DNA from: Cellulomonas fimi
Lineage (GTDB): Bacteria; Actinomycetota; Actinomycetes; Actinomycetales; Cellulomonadaceae
Length of the DNA stretch: 64,000 nucleotides
Direction of reading: 5' to 3'
Assembly: GCF_028527925.1 (NCBI RefSeq)
Contig: NZ_JAPESW010000011.1
Coordinates: 40,375-104,374 of the forward strand
Positions within the stretch are counted from its first letter, which is position 1. Each line of letters starts with the position of its first letter. The notes under the pieces are model-generated. The model saw only the letters and a list, made by a program, of their open reading frames with translations, was not told where the DNA came from and ran no database searches. Positions 1-7,898 of this stretch are shown here, in pieces. Position numbers and translations under genes: made by a program.

Positions 1-194
1 GACCTGACGCCATCCGCCGACCTCCTCCTCGAGCCACGGGCGGCGCCCAGCGTTCCACGCGTCCGGCCCGACCCGCCAGCGAATCCGGACAGTTGTCCAG
101 TTCGTGGGGCCGTGCAGGTGACGCACGAGCCGGGCAGGCACGGGAGATCTGTGCGGCGCGGCTCGCCGGCGCTCCAGGAGGTGCGGCGGATCGA

Positions 195-758
195 TCAGCC
201 GGGCGTCGGCGCCCAGGCCATGGGGCCGGCCGACCCTGCCGCGCTACGTGGCTGGACGTCCAGCACGACCTGGTCACCGAGGTCGACCGTGACCGGCGCG
301 TTCTCGTCGACGTCGGCCGGGACGCCGACCACGGACGTCGTCGGGACGAAGTCCATGGTGCACGGGCCGGTCGACGTCGCCCCGACCTTCACGGTGAGCG
401 TGCCGCCCGCGAGCGTCGCCTCGGGCTCCGCGACGATCGGGCAGGTGCTCGAGCCGAACGTCACGACGTAGAGCAGCCCGTCGTCAGGCGCCCAGCCGAC
501 ACCCGGCGAGCCGCTGTCGTCCGGAGGCGTCACACCCTCCGGCAGGCCTGACCCGGTGACGCCCGCCTCGAGGACGGCGTCCTGGATCGCCTGCGGTGAC
601 GCGGACGCGGACGCCGAGGCGGTCGGGGAGGGAGACCTGCTCGTCGGCTCGCCCTCGGGCTCCGAGCCCCCGGAGGAGGCACAGGAGCACACCGTCGCCG
701 TCACGACGACGGGGAGGATGCTCGCGGCTGCTGCACGACGGACCGCCTCCAGTCCCAT
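195..758 (-). CDS. Putative secreted lipoprotein, unknown function
   Basis: A 187-residue protein. It has a short hydrophobic N-terminal segment (about residues 10-25) ending in Val-Cys-Ser-Cys, a slightly atypical lipobox, so lipidation at the second Cys is likely but not certain. A low-complexity stretch rich in Ser, Pro, Thr and Ala follows (about residues 30-60). This is the linker type common in actinobacterial surface lipoproteins. The rest is a small globular part containing two Cys residues. I do not recognise a family. The ATG start is supported by a TATGGT hexamer 6 nt upstream and no Shine-Dalgarno sequence, which suggests a leaderless transcript. It lies downstream of, but separated by a strong hairpin from, the GH120 gene on the same strand, so it is probably a separate unit. 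Confidence 0.7.
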   Translation of the reverse strand: MGLEAVRRAAAASILPVVVTATVCSCASSGGSEPEGEPTSRSPSPTASASASASPQAIQDAVLEAGVTGSGLPEGVTPPDDSGSPGVGWAPDDGLLYVVTFGSSTCPIVAEPEATLAGGTLTVKVGATSTGPCTMDFVPTTSVVGVPADVDENAPVTVDLGDQVVLDVQPRSAAGSAGPMAWAPTPG

Positions 759-764
759 GGCCCG

Positions 765-770
765 ACCATA
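765..770 (-). promoter_or_regulatory. -10-like hexamer of a leaderless promoter
   Basis: TATGGT on the minus strand, 6 nt before the ATG of the lipoprotein gene. That spacing places the transcript start at or next to the start codon. Confidence 0.45.
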
Positions 771-821
771 CCGCCGCGAACCGCCCTGTCCAGAGAGTCG
801 GCCCGATCAGACCCGCGAGCA

Positions 822-888
822 GTGGCGTGGAGCGCCCCCGCCTGCCCGGTGTCGAGCCCGGGACCCCCCTCAGGCGGGGGCACGCCAC
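822..888 (-). terminator. Large stem-loop terminator after the GH120 gene
   Basis: Two long arms pair: GTGGCGTG then CCCCCGCCTG on one side (822-844, with a 5-nt bulge between the two parts), and CAGGCGGGGG then CACGCCAC on the other (871-888). A small CCCGG/CCGGG hairpin sits in the loop. It begins 5 nt beyond the GH120 stop codon in the direction of transcription. There is no T-tract, as is usual in high-GC actinobacteria. It probably ends the five-gene transporter/xylosidase operon. Confidence 0.7.
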
Positions 889-893
889 GGCGT

Positions 894-2933
894 CTACCGC
901 CGACGAGCCGGGCCCGGTGCGGAGAGGAACCGCGTCACGGGCGCCGACGCGGCGAACGGCCCGGGCACGACCGGGTCCCGCGGGATCCCGAAGACGTCGA
1001 CGCCCAGGTCGAGGTCGGACCCGTCGGGACGGGTGTACGGCATCTCGGCCTGGTAGCTCGTCCCGAGGCGCGCGGTCGTCACCGGGGCGACGACGTCGAA
1101 GGCGCGCACGTCGTCCACGTCGACGCGGACCGTCCCCGCCTCGGCGTCGACCACCTCGACCCGCACCGGTGACACGCCGACCACGAGGGCCGCGGGCTCC
1201 GCGCGGAACGGCTCGGCGCCCTCCGCGTAGAGGTTGCCCTCGCTCCACACGGGGAGTCGTGGCCCGGCCAGGTCGCTGCCCTGCTCGGCCGGGTACTCCT
1301 GCGACGTCGGGTAGGCGTCGTACTGCGAGGTGCCCACGGGGGTCGGCACGAACGTCGCGCGGCCGGGCACGCCGTCCATGTCGACCGCGCCCGACCAGAA
1401 GCTGGCGAGCGCCGGTTCCGCCTGCGCGTCCGACCCGGTGGCGTCGCTGGTGGCGCCGTCACCGACGAAGACGTTGTTGTAGAACCGGTCGTCGCCGCCG
1501 AGGATGTTCGAGACGCCGTAGACGGCCGTCGAGTGCGGCAGGTGGTACGGGGTGTACCGCTGGTGCTCGGTGCAGTTGGCGATGCGCCCCGCGACGTAGT
1601 TGTGCACGTACGCGCCGCCGGTGGACATGTCCTTCACGGACCACGGGGACAGGAACAGGTTCGAGTCCACGAGGTACGGGCCGTGGCAGACCTCGACCAT
1701 GAAGTCCTCCGCGGTCGAGGCGTAGAAGACGTTGCGGCGCACCAGGGTGCCCTGGGCCTGCCAGTCGAGCCACAGCGCGCGGTGCGTGTGATGGATCGTG
1801 TTGCCGCTGATCACGGTGTCGATCGCGGCGTGCAGCTTGATCCCGGCCACCTCGGCGCCGTGCCACTGCCGCTTCACGTGGATGCGCGAGATGTGGTTGT
1901 CCGCGATGGTCGAGAACGCCGCCCCCAGGTGCCCGACGACGCCGGCCTGCTCGCAGTCCCGGATGGTGTTGCGGCGCACGATGTGGGAGCCGACGTGGTC
2001 GCGGTGCCACGGCTGCGGCTCGCCCGCTCCCGGCCCGCCGAGGGCGAGCGCCCGCTGGATGACCTCGCGCTCGCGCTGCGTGCCGCCCTTGGCACCCTCC
2101 GCCCCGGTGGCCCACTCGTTCTGCCCGGTGCTGGCCTCCTTGCCGAGCGAGACGCCGACGTTCTTCGAGTCGGTGATCGTGTTGTCCTCGATGACCCAGC
2201 CCGTCGACCAGTGCGGGCCGATCAGGCCCTCCTGCAGCGCGGTGGGCGGGGCCCACTGGGTGGCGGCCTTCGTCAGGGTGAAGCCGCGCACCGTGATGTG
2301 GTCGATGCCCGTCGCCGCGGGCCAGAAGACGAAGGTGCGCGCGTTGATCTCGACCTCGTGCGCCGCCGGGTCCGCGCCGCCGAAGTTCGCCCAGATCGTC
2401 GTGACGTCGTCGCCCACCTCGCAGTACCAGGTCAGCAGCGAGCCCTCCGGGTCGGACGAGTCCGGCGTGACCTCGGGGTGCTCGACGCCGCCGAGCGTCA
2501 GCGACTCGTACATCGACTTCCCGTCGAGGTACACCTCGCCCGTGTGCCAGGTGTTGACCCGGTCGAAGAACCAGTCCCCGCCGATGCGCTCGGCGTACGG
2601 GTTGCGCTCCCCGAACAGGGCGTTCGGCACCTCCGTGACCCAGACGCGGCCCTCGGCACCGGGGTGGGGGCGCCAGTCGGTGACCACCTCGGCGCCCGAG
2701 ATCGTGACGGGCTCGAAGCGACCGTCCGGGCCCTCCGCGGCCTGGTAGGTGATCGGCGCGTCGACCGTGCCGCCGCGCGGCGGGTTCACCCACTCCCGGT
2801 ACACGCCTTCGTGCACCGCGACGGTGTCGCCCGGCATGGCGGCCTGCGCGGCCCGGCCGATGGTCCGGAACGGGGTCTCGGCCGACCCGTCGGCACGGTC
2901 CGAGCCGGTGACGGCGACGTGCAGGATGGTCAC
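894..2933 (-). CDS. GH120 beta-xylosidase, cytoplasmic
   Basis: A 679-residue right-handed beta-helix protein that aligns over its length, from memory, with the GH120 beta-xylosidase XylC of Thermoanaerobacterium (about 640 residues). Shared landmarks are the N-terminal HEGVYREWV, the central WSTGWVIEDN, and the active-site segments ALWLDWQAQGT and VEVCHGPYLVD. By analogy Asp390 is the nucleophile and Glu414 the acid/base. There is no signal peptide, so it should act inside the cell on imported xylo-oligosaccharides. It starts at GTG with AAAGG 7 nt upstream. It is the last gene of the leftward operon, after the transporter and DUF624 genes, and ends at a strong hairpin. The family is convincing; substrate preference (xylose against arabinoxylan fragments) is inferred. 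Confidence 0.88.
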   Translation of the reverse strand: MTILHVAVTGSDRADGSAETPFRTIGRAAQAAMPGDTVAVHEGVYREWVNPPRGGTVDAPITYQAAEGPDGRFEPVTISGAEVVTDWRPHPGAEGRVWVTEVPNALFGERNPYAERIGGDWFFDRVNTWHTGEVYLDGKSMYESLTLGGVEHPEVTPDSSDPEGSLLTWYCEVGDDVTTIWANFGGADPAAHEVEINARTFVFWPAATGIDHITVRGFTLTKAATQWAPPTALQEGLIGPHWSTGWVIEDNTITDSKNVGVSLGKEASTGQNEWATGAEGAKGGTQREREVIQRALALGGPGAGEPQPWHRDHVGSHIVRRNTIRDCEQAGVVGHLGAAFSTIADNHISRIHVKRQWHGAEVAGIKLHAAIDTVISGNTIHHTHRALWLDWQAQGTLVRRNVFYASTAEDFMVEVCHGPYLVDSNLFLSPWSVKDMSTGGAYVHNYVAGRIANCTEHQRYTPYHLPHSTAVYGVSNILGGDDRFYNNVFVGDGATSDATGSDAQAEPALASFWSGAVDMDGVPGRATFVPTPVGTSQYDAYPTSQEYPAEQGSDLAGPRLPVWSEGNLYAEGAEPFRAEPAALVVGVSPVRVEVVDAEAGTVRVDVDDVRAFDVVAPVTTARLGTSYQAEMPYTRPDGSDLDLGVDVFGIPRDPVVPGPFAASAPVTRFLSAPGPARRR

Positions 2934-3012
2934 GACAGCGCCTTTCGTCGACCACGGGGGTCGTGTGGGTGGTGGGGGTTTCTCCAGGACCGCGCCGGCA
3001 GGGCGTGGGGCG

Positions 3013-3630
3013 TCAGATCTCCGCCGCCTCCGGCTCGGGTCGCACGTACCCGCGGGCCACGAAGAACCGCTCGAGCAGGTAGCACCACCACAGGAGGATC
3101 AGGCCGGGGAGCACGAACGCCGCGGGCGGGAAATTCCAGACGGCGAGGCCTCCGAGCACGAGGGCGATCCCGAGCAGGAACGTCAGGCTGGGCGTCGTCA
3201 GCCCCAACGTGAACCCGTTGCGCACCTGCCGCCAGGTGGGGTTGGTGAAGCGGGCGACGAGCGGGAGGCACCAGAAGACGAGGAGCAGGAGGAAGAGCCC
3301 GACGACCACGAGCGGCACCAGGACCTCGGCGAGCCCGGACGTGGGCAGGTACGAGAGCGTCACGATGCCGACGGCCGCGACCGGGACGGCCAGCAGCCCG
3401 ACGACGGTCGCCTGCCGCCAGCTCTGCCGCCAGGCCTTCGCCGCGACGGCGAGCAGGCCTGCGTCCTTGCCCAGGACGTACCGTCGGCAGAGCTCGTAGG
3501 CGACGACCGTCCCCGCTCCCGCCGTCACGACGAGGCCGACGCTCACGAGCCAGAACAGGCTGACCACGATGACCGAGCCGAGCGAGTCGAGGGCGCGCCA
3601 CAGCCGCGACGCAGGGTTGAAGCGGAAGAT
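3013..3630 (-). CDS. DUF624 (YesL-like) membrane protein
   Basis: About 205 residues with five predicted hydrophobic segments. The N-terminal pattern IFRFNPASRLWRALDSLGS and the Pro-Gly-rich transmembrane ends are typical of DUF624/YesL proteins, which sit beside CUT1 sugar-transporter genes in many Gram-positive bacteria. Their role is unknown and presumed accessory to transport. The start is a problem: no ATG, GTG or TTG lies in frame between the stop of the upstream permease gene and the middle of the first membrane segment. I place the start at an ATC codon (3630-3628) because GAGAGG lies 7 nt before it and it matches the family N-terminus. The first GTG in frame (3567) would remove the family N-terminus and cut into the first membrane segment, and it has no ribosome-binding site. 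Confidence 0.75.
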   Translation of the reverse strand: MFRFNPASRLWRALDSLGSVIVVSLFWLVSVGLVVTAGAGTVVAYELCRRYVLGKDAGLLAVAAKAWRQSWRQATVVGLLAVPVAAVGIVTLSYLPTSGLAEVLVPLVVVGLFLLLLVFWCLPLVARFTNPTWRQVRNGFTLGLTTPSLTFLLGIALVLGGLAVWNFPPAAFVLPGLILLWWCYLLERFFVARGYVRPEPEAAEI

Positions 3631-3707
3631 GGTCGTGCCTCTCGGTGTGACGGGGTGGCGGTCCTGCGACGGCCGGCCCCCCGCGGGTGCGCGGGAGGCC
3701 GACGCCG

Positions 3708-4670
3708 TCAGCCCTTGACGGACCCGATCATGAGACCGGACACGAAGTGCTTCTGCAGGAACGGGTAGACGAACAGGATGGGGACGGCCGCCACCATCGT
3801 GATCGCCGACCGCAGCGCGATCGGGGTGGTGAGCTGCCCGCCGCTCCCCACGGACGCCGCGTTGCCCGCGGTGTTCGCGGAGTTCGCGCCGGCGTTCATC
3901 GAGCTCGCGAGGAGCTTCTGCAGCTCGTACTGGAGCGTGGACAACGCCTGGTCGCCCGAGTTGTACAGGAGCGTGTCCAACCAGGCGTTCCAGCTGCCGA
4001 CGGCCACGAACAGCCCCACGACGGCCAGCGCGGGCTTGCACAGCGGCATGATGATCTGCCACCACGTGCGGAACTCGCCCGCGCCGTCGACCCGTGCCGA
4101 CTCGGTGATCTCCTCGGGGATCGACTTCATGTACGTGCGCAGGATGATCAGGTTGAACGCGCTGATGATCACCGGCACCCAGTACGCCTGGAAGCTGTTC
4201 AGCATGCCCAGGTCCTTGATGAGCAGGTAGTTGGGGATCAGCCCGGCGTCGAAGTACAGCGTCAGGACGAAGATGATCGTGATCGGGCGGCGGAAGATGA
4301 ACTCCTTGCGGCTGAGCGCGTAGGCGAGCATCGACGTGAAGAACAGGTTCGTCACCACCACGACGACCGTCTTGAAGACGCTCATGAAGAACGCCTGGTA
4401 GATCGTGTTCATGTTGAGCACGACCTCGTAGTTCTTCAACGAGAAGACCCGCGGCCAGATGCCGATCCCGCCACGGACGGCGTCCATGCCGTCGTTCAGG
4501 GAGATGGCGAGCGTGTTGAGCAGCGGGTAGATCATGAGCGTCGCGAGCGCCAGCAGGAACGTGGTGTTCAGCGTCGTGAAGATGATCCGCTCGGCCGTCC
4601 ACCGGTGACGCGGTGACCGGCTCCGCGGCACGCGCCGCGTCAGGGACTTCGGGGCGATGGTGCTTGACAT
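3708..4670 (-). CDS. CUT1 ABC sugar transporter permease, LplC-like
   Basis: A 320-residue integral membrane permease with six hydrophobic segments. The cytoplasmic EAA loop reads EEITESARVDGAGEFRTWW around residues 185-205, the contact site for the ABC ATPase. The C-terminus GLMIGSVKG is typical of the LplC/YtcP branch of carbohydrate permeases. A Gly/Ala/Asn/Ser-rich insert lies between the last two membrane segments. The ATG is preceded by GGAGG at 5-nt spacing, and this ribosome-binding site overlaps the stop codon of the upstream permease, so the two are probably co-translated. It forms a heterodimeric channel with that gene product for an oligosaccharide delivered by the lipoprotein at 5820-7532. 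Confidence 0.93.
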   Translation of the reverse strand: MSSTIAPKSLTRRVPRSRSPRHRWTAERIIFTTLNTTFLLALATLMIYPLLNTLAISLNDGMDAVRGGIGIWPRVFSLKNYEVVLNMNTIYQAFFMSVFKTVVVVVTNLFFTSMLAYALSRKEFIFRRPITIIFVLTLYFDAGLIPNYLLIKDLGMLNSFQAYWVPVIISAFNLIILRTYMKSIPEEITESARVDGAGEFRTWWQIIMPLCKPALAVVGLFVAVGSWNAWLDTLLYNSGDQALSTLQYELQKLLASSMNAGANSANTAGNAASVGSGGQLTTPIALRSAITMVAAVPILFVYPFLQKHFVSGLMIGSVKG

Positions 4671-4679
4671 GAAGTCCTC

Positions 4680-5732
4680 CTAGACCAGCGTCTCTTGGTT
4701 GAGGCGCTTGGCCGCCAGGTTGGCCGAGCCCACCAGGATGATGGCGACGATCGTCTTGAAGATGCCCGCGACGACGGCGAGGTCGTAGTTGCCGAGCTGG
4801 TAGCCGTAGCGCAGCACGAAGACGTCGATGGTCTCGGCCCGCTCGGAGATCAGGCCGTTGCCGAGGAAGTACGGCAGCTCGAAGTTCGTCGACAGGATCC
4901 AGCCGGCGTTGATGATGAGCAGCACGACGATCGTGGGCCGGATCCCGGGCAGCGTGATGTTCCACATCTTGCGGTACCGGCCTGCTCCGTCGACCTCGGC
5001 GGCCTCGTACAGGCTCGGGTCGATCGCGGTGATCGCGGCCAGGTAGAGGATCGTGTTCCAGCCGAGCTCCTTCCACAGGCTCGTCCCGGCGACGATCCCC
5101 CAGAAGTGGTTCGGCTCGGTCAGGAACAGGACCGGTTCCTGGACCAGGCCCACGGCCATGAGGGCCTGGTTGATGAACCCGCCGGACGAGGGCAGTGACA
5201 GCGCCACCGACGCCAGGCTCGCCACGATCACCCAGCTGAGGAAGTGGGGCATGTACGTGATGTTCTGCATGATCCGCTTGAACGGGGCGTTCTTGACCTC
5301 GTTCAGCAGCAGCGCCAGGACGATGGCCCCCAGCGTCCCGACGACCAGCGTCAGGACGGACTGCCCCACCGTGTTGATCACGACCCGGCGGAACCGTTCG
5401 CCGTTGACACCGGTGAACAGGTCGACGAAGTTCTCGAAGCCGACCCACTCCTGGTTCCAGATGCTGCCGCGACCCGGCTTGTAGTCCTGGAAGGCGATCG
5501 CCCAGCCGTAGACCGGGACGTACTTGAAGAGGATCTGGTACATCAGCAGCGGGACGGCCATCGCGAGCAGGACCCGCTGCGCCCAGATCCTGTCCCAGGT
5601 GATCTTGCGCCGGGGCTCCTTGGCTGCTCGCGTCCGGGCCTTGCGGCGTGGACCACGCGAGCCGCTCGCGGGCTCCGGGGCCGGTTCGCGCCCGGTGGCG
5701 GCCACAAGCGTGGTGACCGTGGTGTCCGTCAT
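4680..5732 (-). CDS. CUT1 ABC sugar transporter permease, LplB-like
   Basis: A 350-residue permease. A charged, Arg/Lys-rich cytoplasmic tail of about 45 residues precedes six hydrophobic segments. The EAA loop LYEAAEVDGAGRYRKMWNI lies near residue 245. The sequence YVPVYGWAIAFQDYKPG after the first membrane helix is characteristic of the LplB/YtcO branch. It pairs with the LplC-like permease 9 nt downstream. It is separated from the upstream solute-binding gene by an 87-nt gap containing a 19-bp perfect hairpin, which may lower permease expression relative to the binding protein. No ATPase gene is in the locus, so a shared multi-transporter ATPase (MsiK type) is expected. Confidence 0.93.
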   Translation of the reverse strand: MTDTTVTTLVAATGREPAPEPASGSRGPRRKARTRAAKEPRRKITWDRIWAQRVLLAMAVPLLMYQILFKYVPVYGWAIAFQDYKPGRGSIWNQEWVGFENFVDLFTGVNGERFRRVVINTVGQSVLTLVVGTLGAIVLALLLNEVKNAPFKRIMQNITYMPHFLSWVIVASLASVALSLPSSGGFINQALMAVGLVQEPVLFLTEPNHFWGIVAGTSLWKELGWNTILYLAAITAIDPSLYEAAEVDGAGRYRKMWNITLPGIRPTIVVLLIINAGWILSTNFELPYFLGNGLISERAETIDVFVLRYGYQLGNYDLAVVAGIFKTIVAIILVGSANLAAKRLNQETLV

Positions 5733-5770
5733 CTGTCCAACCTCGTCGTCGCGGAGCGGTGGGTCGTCGT

Positions 5771-5812
5771 CGAGGACGCGTGGTGGGGGCGAACCCCCAC
5801 CACGCGTCCTCG
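5771..5812 (-). terminator. Intra-operon hairpin between binding-protein and permease genes
   Basis: A perfect 19-bp inverted repeat (arms 5771-5789 and 5794-5812) with a CGAA tetraloop, lying between the stop of the solute-binding gene and the start of the first permease gene. Such hairpins often act as partial terminators or as 3'-end stabilisers of the binding-protein mRNA, which gives an excess of binding protein over permease. The fold is seen directly; the function is inferred. Confidence 0.75.
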
Positions 5813-5819
5813 CGGACTG

Positions 5820-7532
5820 TTACCAGTTCTCCAGACGGTCCTGGATGCCGGCGTTGATGGCGTCCTCGTACACCTTGACGTCGATCTTCTTGATGGCGTC
5901 GACGTAGGCCTTCCAGCTCGCCTCGAAGTCGGCAGGGGCACCGGCGATGATCTTCGGCAGGTTCTGCACGTTGGCGTCGGTCAGCTGCTGGTTGACCTCG
6001 TTGGCCTCGTCGGAGAGCGTGATGTTCCACGCCGGGTAGTACTTGGGGTTCTCCGGCTGCGGGTTCATGAACTCGAGCCAGGTCTTCTTGCCGTACTGCT
6101 CCATGACGTTGCGGTCGTACTCGGTCAGCGTCGCGAAGAACTCGGCGGGCTGGTCGTCGGGGCTGTAGGCGTTGCCGTCGGAGAACTGGCCGTTGTGCTT
6201 GGGCAGCACGTCGAGCAGCGCCTCGAGACGGTTGGAGGCACGCCAGGTGAGGTCGCGGGCGTTGGCCCGCTGCTCCTCGGTGCGTGTGAACATGCCGTCC
6301 TCGCCCACCTGGTAGTCCTCGCCCTCGACGCCCCACGAGAGCACCTTCTGCCAGGGCTCGCTGAGCATGAGGTCGAGGAACTTCATCGCCTTCTCCGGCT
6401 GCTTGCTGGAGACGGAGATGCCGAAGCCCTGGTTGGTGTTCATCACGGGGCGGTCGGCGTACCACGGCTCGGCCCCGTCGTAGACGGGCATGAGCGGCAC
6501 GTACGTGTACTCGTCCTTGCCGGCGCTCCGCAGCGAGTCGGTCGCGGTCTGGAAGTTCCAGCCCTGGTCGTGCATGCCGAGGACCGCGCCGGTGGCGAGC
6601 TTCGCGGTGTACTGGTCGAACGTCAGCGTGAAGGACTCGCGGTCGACGAGACCCGCGTCGTACTGCTCGTTGAGGACCTTGTAGAAGTCCTTGGCGATGT
6701 CCTTGTCGGCGTAGATCTCCGCCTTGTCGTTCTCGTCGACGATGACGCCACCGTTGTTCGGCGACCCTGCCAGCAGCGCCGGCGGGTTGGTCATGCCCCA
6801 CTCACGGCCCGTCGACGCGAGCACCTCGAAGCCGACGGTCGGGGCGCCGTCGGTCTGCGGGTTCTTCGCCTTGTAGTTCGCGATGAGCTCGAAGTAGCGC
6901 TCGAGCGTCATGTTGCTGAGGTCCGGCCAGCCGGCGTCCTCGAGCACACGCTTCTGGATCCAGAACGCGGGACCGTAGTAGGTGCCGCCCGTGACCTCGC
7001 CGTAGAAGCGGTTGTAGTTCGGGAAGATGTACAGGCCCGGGTCCACCTCCTCGCCCGAGTAGCTCATCTTCTTGATGTCGTCCTCGACGTGCGTGGCGAG
7101 GTTCGGGTAGTCGCCGCTCTCCAGCATGTCGTCCAGCCGCAGGAGGGCGCCGCCCTCGAGGAGACGCATCTTGAGGTCGGTGGTCCCGATGAGGTCGGGG
7201 TACTCGCCGCCCGCGAGCATGACGCCGATCTTCTGGTCCACGGCGTCCGGCGTGACGATCTCGTACTTGAGGGTGACGCCGAGGTTCTCCTCGAGCAGCT
7301 TGGTGATCTTGTTGTCGGGGGCCGGGGCCTGCGAGGCCGTCGTGATCCACGTCGTGAGCGTCGTCGGGTTGCTGGGGGTGAGCGTCCCCGACTGGTCCGC
7401 GAGCTCGCCCTCGGGGATGACGACGTCCTTCGGGTCCTCTTCGGGGGCGTCGCCCGAGGTACATCCGACCAGTCCTGCTGACACTGCGGCGACCAGGACA
7501 AGAGCTGACAACTTCGTTCTAGCGGTACGCAC
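5820..7532 (-). CDS. Extracellular oligosaccharide-binding lipoprotein of a CUT1 transporter
   Basis: A 570-residue family-1 extracellular solute-binding protein. The signal peptide (residues 1-23) ends in the lipobox Leu-Val-Gly-Cys, giving lipidation at Cys24. A mature domain of the LipO/YtcQ class follows, large as is usual for binders of oligosaccharides. I chose the GTG at 7532, 87 nt inside the longest open frame: GGGAG lies 8 nt upstream and it gives a clean signal peptide, whereas the longer form begins with a polar tail. It is the first gene of the leftward operon, behind a good sigma-A-like promoter with an operator-like palindrome over the -10. The ligand is inferred from context to be arabinoxylo-oligosaccharides. 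Confidence 0.92.
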   Translation of the reverse strand: MRTARTKLSALVLVAAVSAGLVGCTSGDAPEEDPKDVVIPEGELADQSGTLTPSNPTTLTTWITTASQAPAPDNKITKLLEENLGVTLKYEIVTPDAVDQKIGVMLAGGEYPDLIGTTDLKMRLLEGGALLRLDDMLESGDYPNLATHVEDDIKKMSYSGEEVDPGLYIFPNYNRFYGEVTGGTYYGPAFWIQKRVLEDAGWPDLSNMTLERYFELIANYKAKNPQTDGAPTVGFEVLASTGREWGMTNPPALLAGSPNNGGVIVDENDKAEIYADKDIAKDFYKVLNEQYDAGLVDRESFTLTFDQYTAKLATGAVLGMHDQGWNFQTATDSLRSAGKDEYTYVPLMPVYDGAEPWYADRPVMNTNQGFGISVSSKQPEKAMKFLDLMLSEPWQKVLSWGVEGEDYQVGEDGMFTRTEEQRANARDLTWRASNRLEALLDVLPKHNGQFSDGNAYSPDDQPAEFFATLTEYDRNVMEQYGKKTWLEFMNPQPENPKYYPAWNITLSDEANEVNQQLTDANVQNLPKIIAGAPADFEASWKAYVDAIKKIDVKVYEDAINAGIQDRLENW

Positions 7533-7631
7533 CGAGGTCTCTCCCTTGAGAACAGTTCCGGTCGTCCTTGACTGGAACGCGTGCACATCGGACGCGGTGT
7601 TCGGGCTTGGCGTCCTCATCCCGAGCGGGAT

Positions 7632-7643
7632 TTTAGCGTTAAA
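7632..7643. promoter_or_regulatory. LacI-type operator at the transporter promoter
   Basis: TTTAGCGTTAAA, a CG-centred palindrome with 5 of 6 pairs matched. It overlaps the -10 box and probable start site of the leftward transporter promoter, where a repressor would block RNA polymerase. The likely ligand is the LacI-family protein encoded at 7899-8903. Confidence 0.65.
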
Positions 7644-7669
7644 GTAGAGACGCGGTCCCGAGCCGTCAA
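7641..7669 (-). promoter_or_regulatory. Sigma-A-type promoter of the transporter/GH120 operon
   Basis: On the minus strand, TTGACG (fwd 7664-7669), a 17-bp spacer and TACTTT (fwd 7641-7646). This is close to the housekeeping consensus and about 100 nt upstream of the GTG start of the binding-protein gene. Confidence 0.75.
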
Positions 7670-7678
7670 GACCTCGAA

Positions 7679-7690
7679 CATCTCGAGATG
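7679..7690. promoter_or_regulatory. 12-bp perfect palindrome upstream of the transporter promoter
   Basis: CATCTCGAGATG, 10 bp upstream of the -35 box of the leftward promoter. It also has a CG centre but flanks unlike the two operator-like sites. It could be an auxiliary or activator site; no function is shown. Confidence 0.35.
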
Positions 7691-7786
7691 GTCACGGCCG
7701 CGTCCGGTGTGCGGAGCTGCGCGCGTCGACGCGGGACGGCGACCCCCTCCCCCGTCCTGCCCGTCCGCGGCCTCGGGAAGCGGGCC

Positions 7787-7814
7787 TTGCGGTCACCGCT
7801 TTTATCGATATATT
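7787..7814 (+). promoter_or_regulatory. Promoter of the lacI-GH51-GH43-esterase-GH39 arm
   Basis: TTGCGG (7787-7792), a 16-bp spacer and TATATT (7809-7814), in the only AT-rich patch of this space and about 85 nt upstream of the regulator start. Confidence 0.6.
7801..7812. promoter_or_regulatory. Operator-like palindrome at the regulator's own promoter
   Basis: TTTATCGATATA, CG-centred with 5 of 6 pairs matched, sharing the TTTA.CG half with the site at 7632. It overlaps the -10 of the rightward promoter, which suggests autoregulation of the LacI-family gene. A 10-bp perfect palindrome GAGCGCGCTC lies immediately downstream (7815-7824). Confidence 0.45.
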
Positions 7815-7898
7815 GAGCGCGCTCGGCGGCGTGGCCGGGCCCTCCGGGTCCGATGAGGGGCACGCTGGACTGGCAACGTCGCGGACAGGAGGATGCCC

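Noticed and set aside
93..551. Plus-strand open frame at the left edge
   Set aside because: Arg-rich composition typical of a wrong frame in GC-rich DNA, and it lies opposite the lipoprotein gene.
3013..6801. Open frame of 1262 codons on the minus strand
   Set aside because: Only its 3' part is the DUF624 gene. The rest is the empty frame opposite or beside the two permease genes and the binding-protein gene, with Arg/Pro-rich shadow composition.
7674..7690. Possible SOS box near TCGAACATCTCGAGAT
   Set aside because: Only the first half matches TCGAAC; the second half is not GTTCGA. The perfect palindrome there is a different element.
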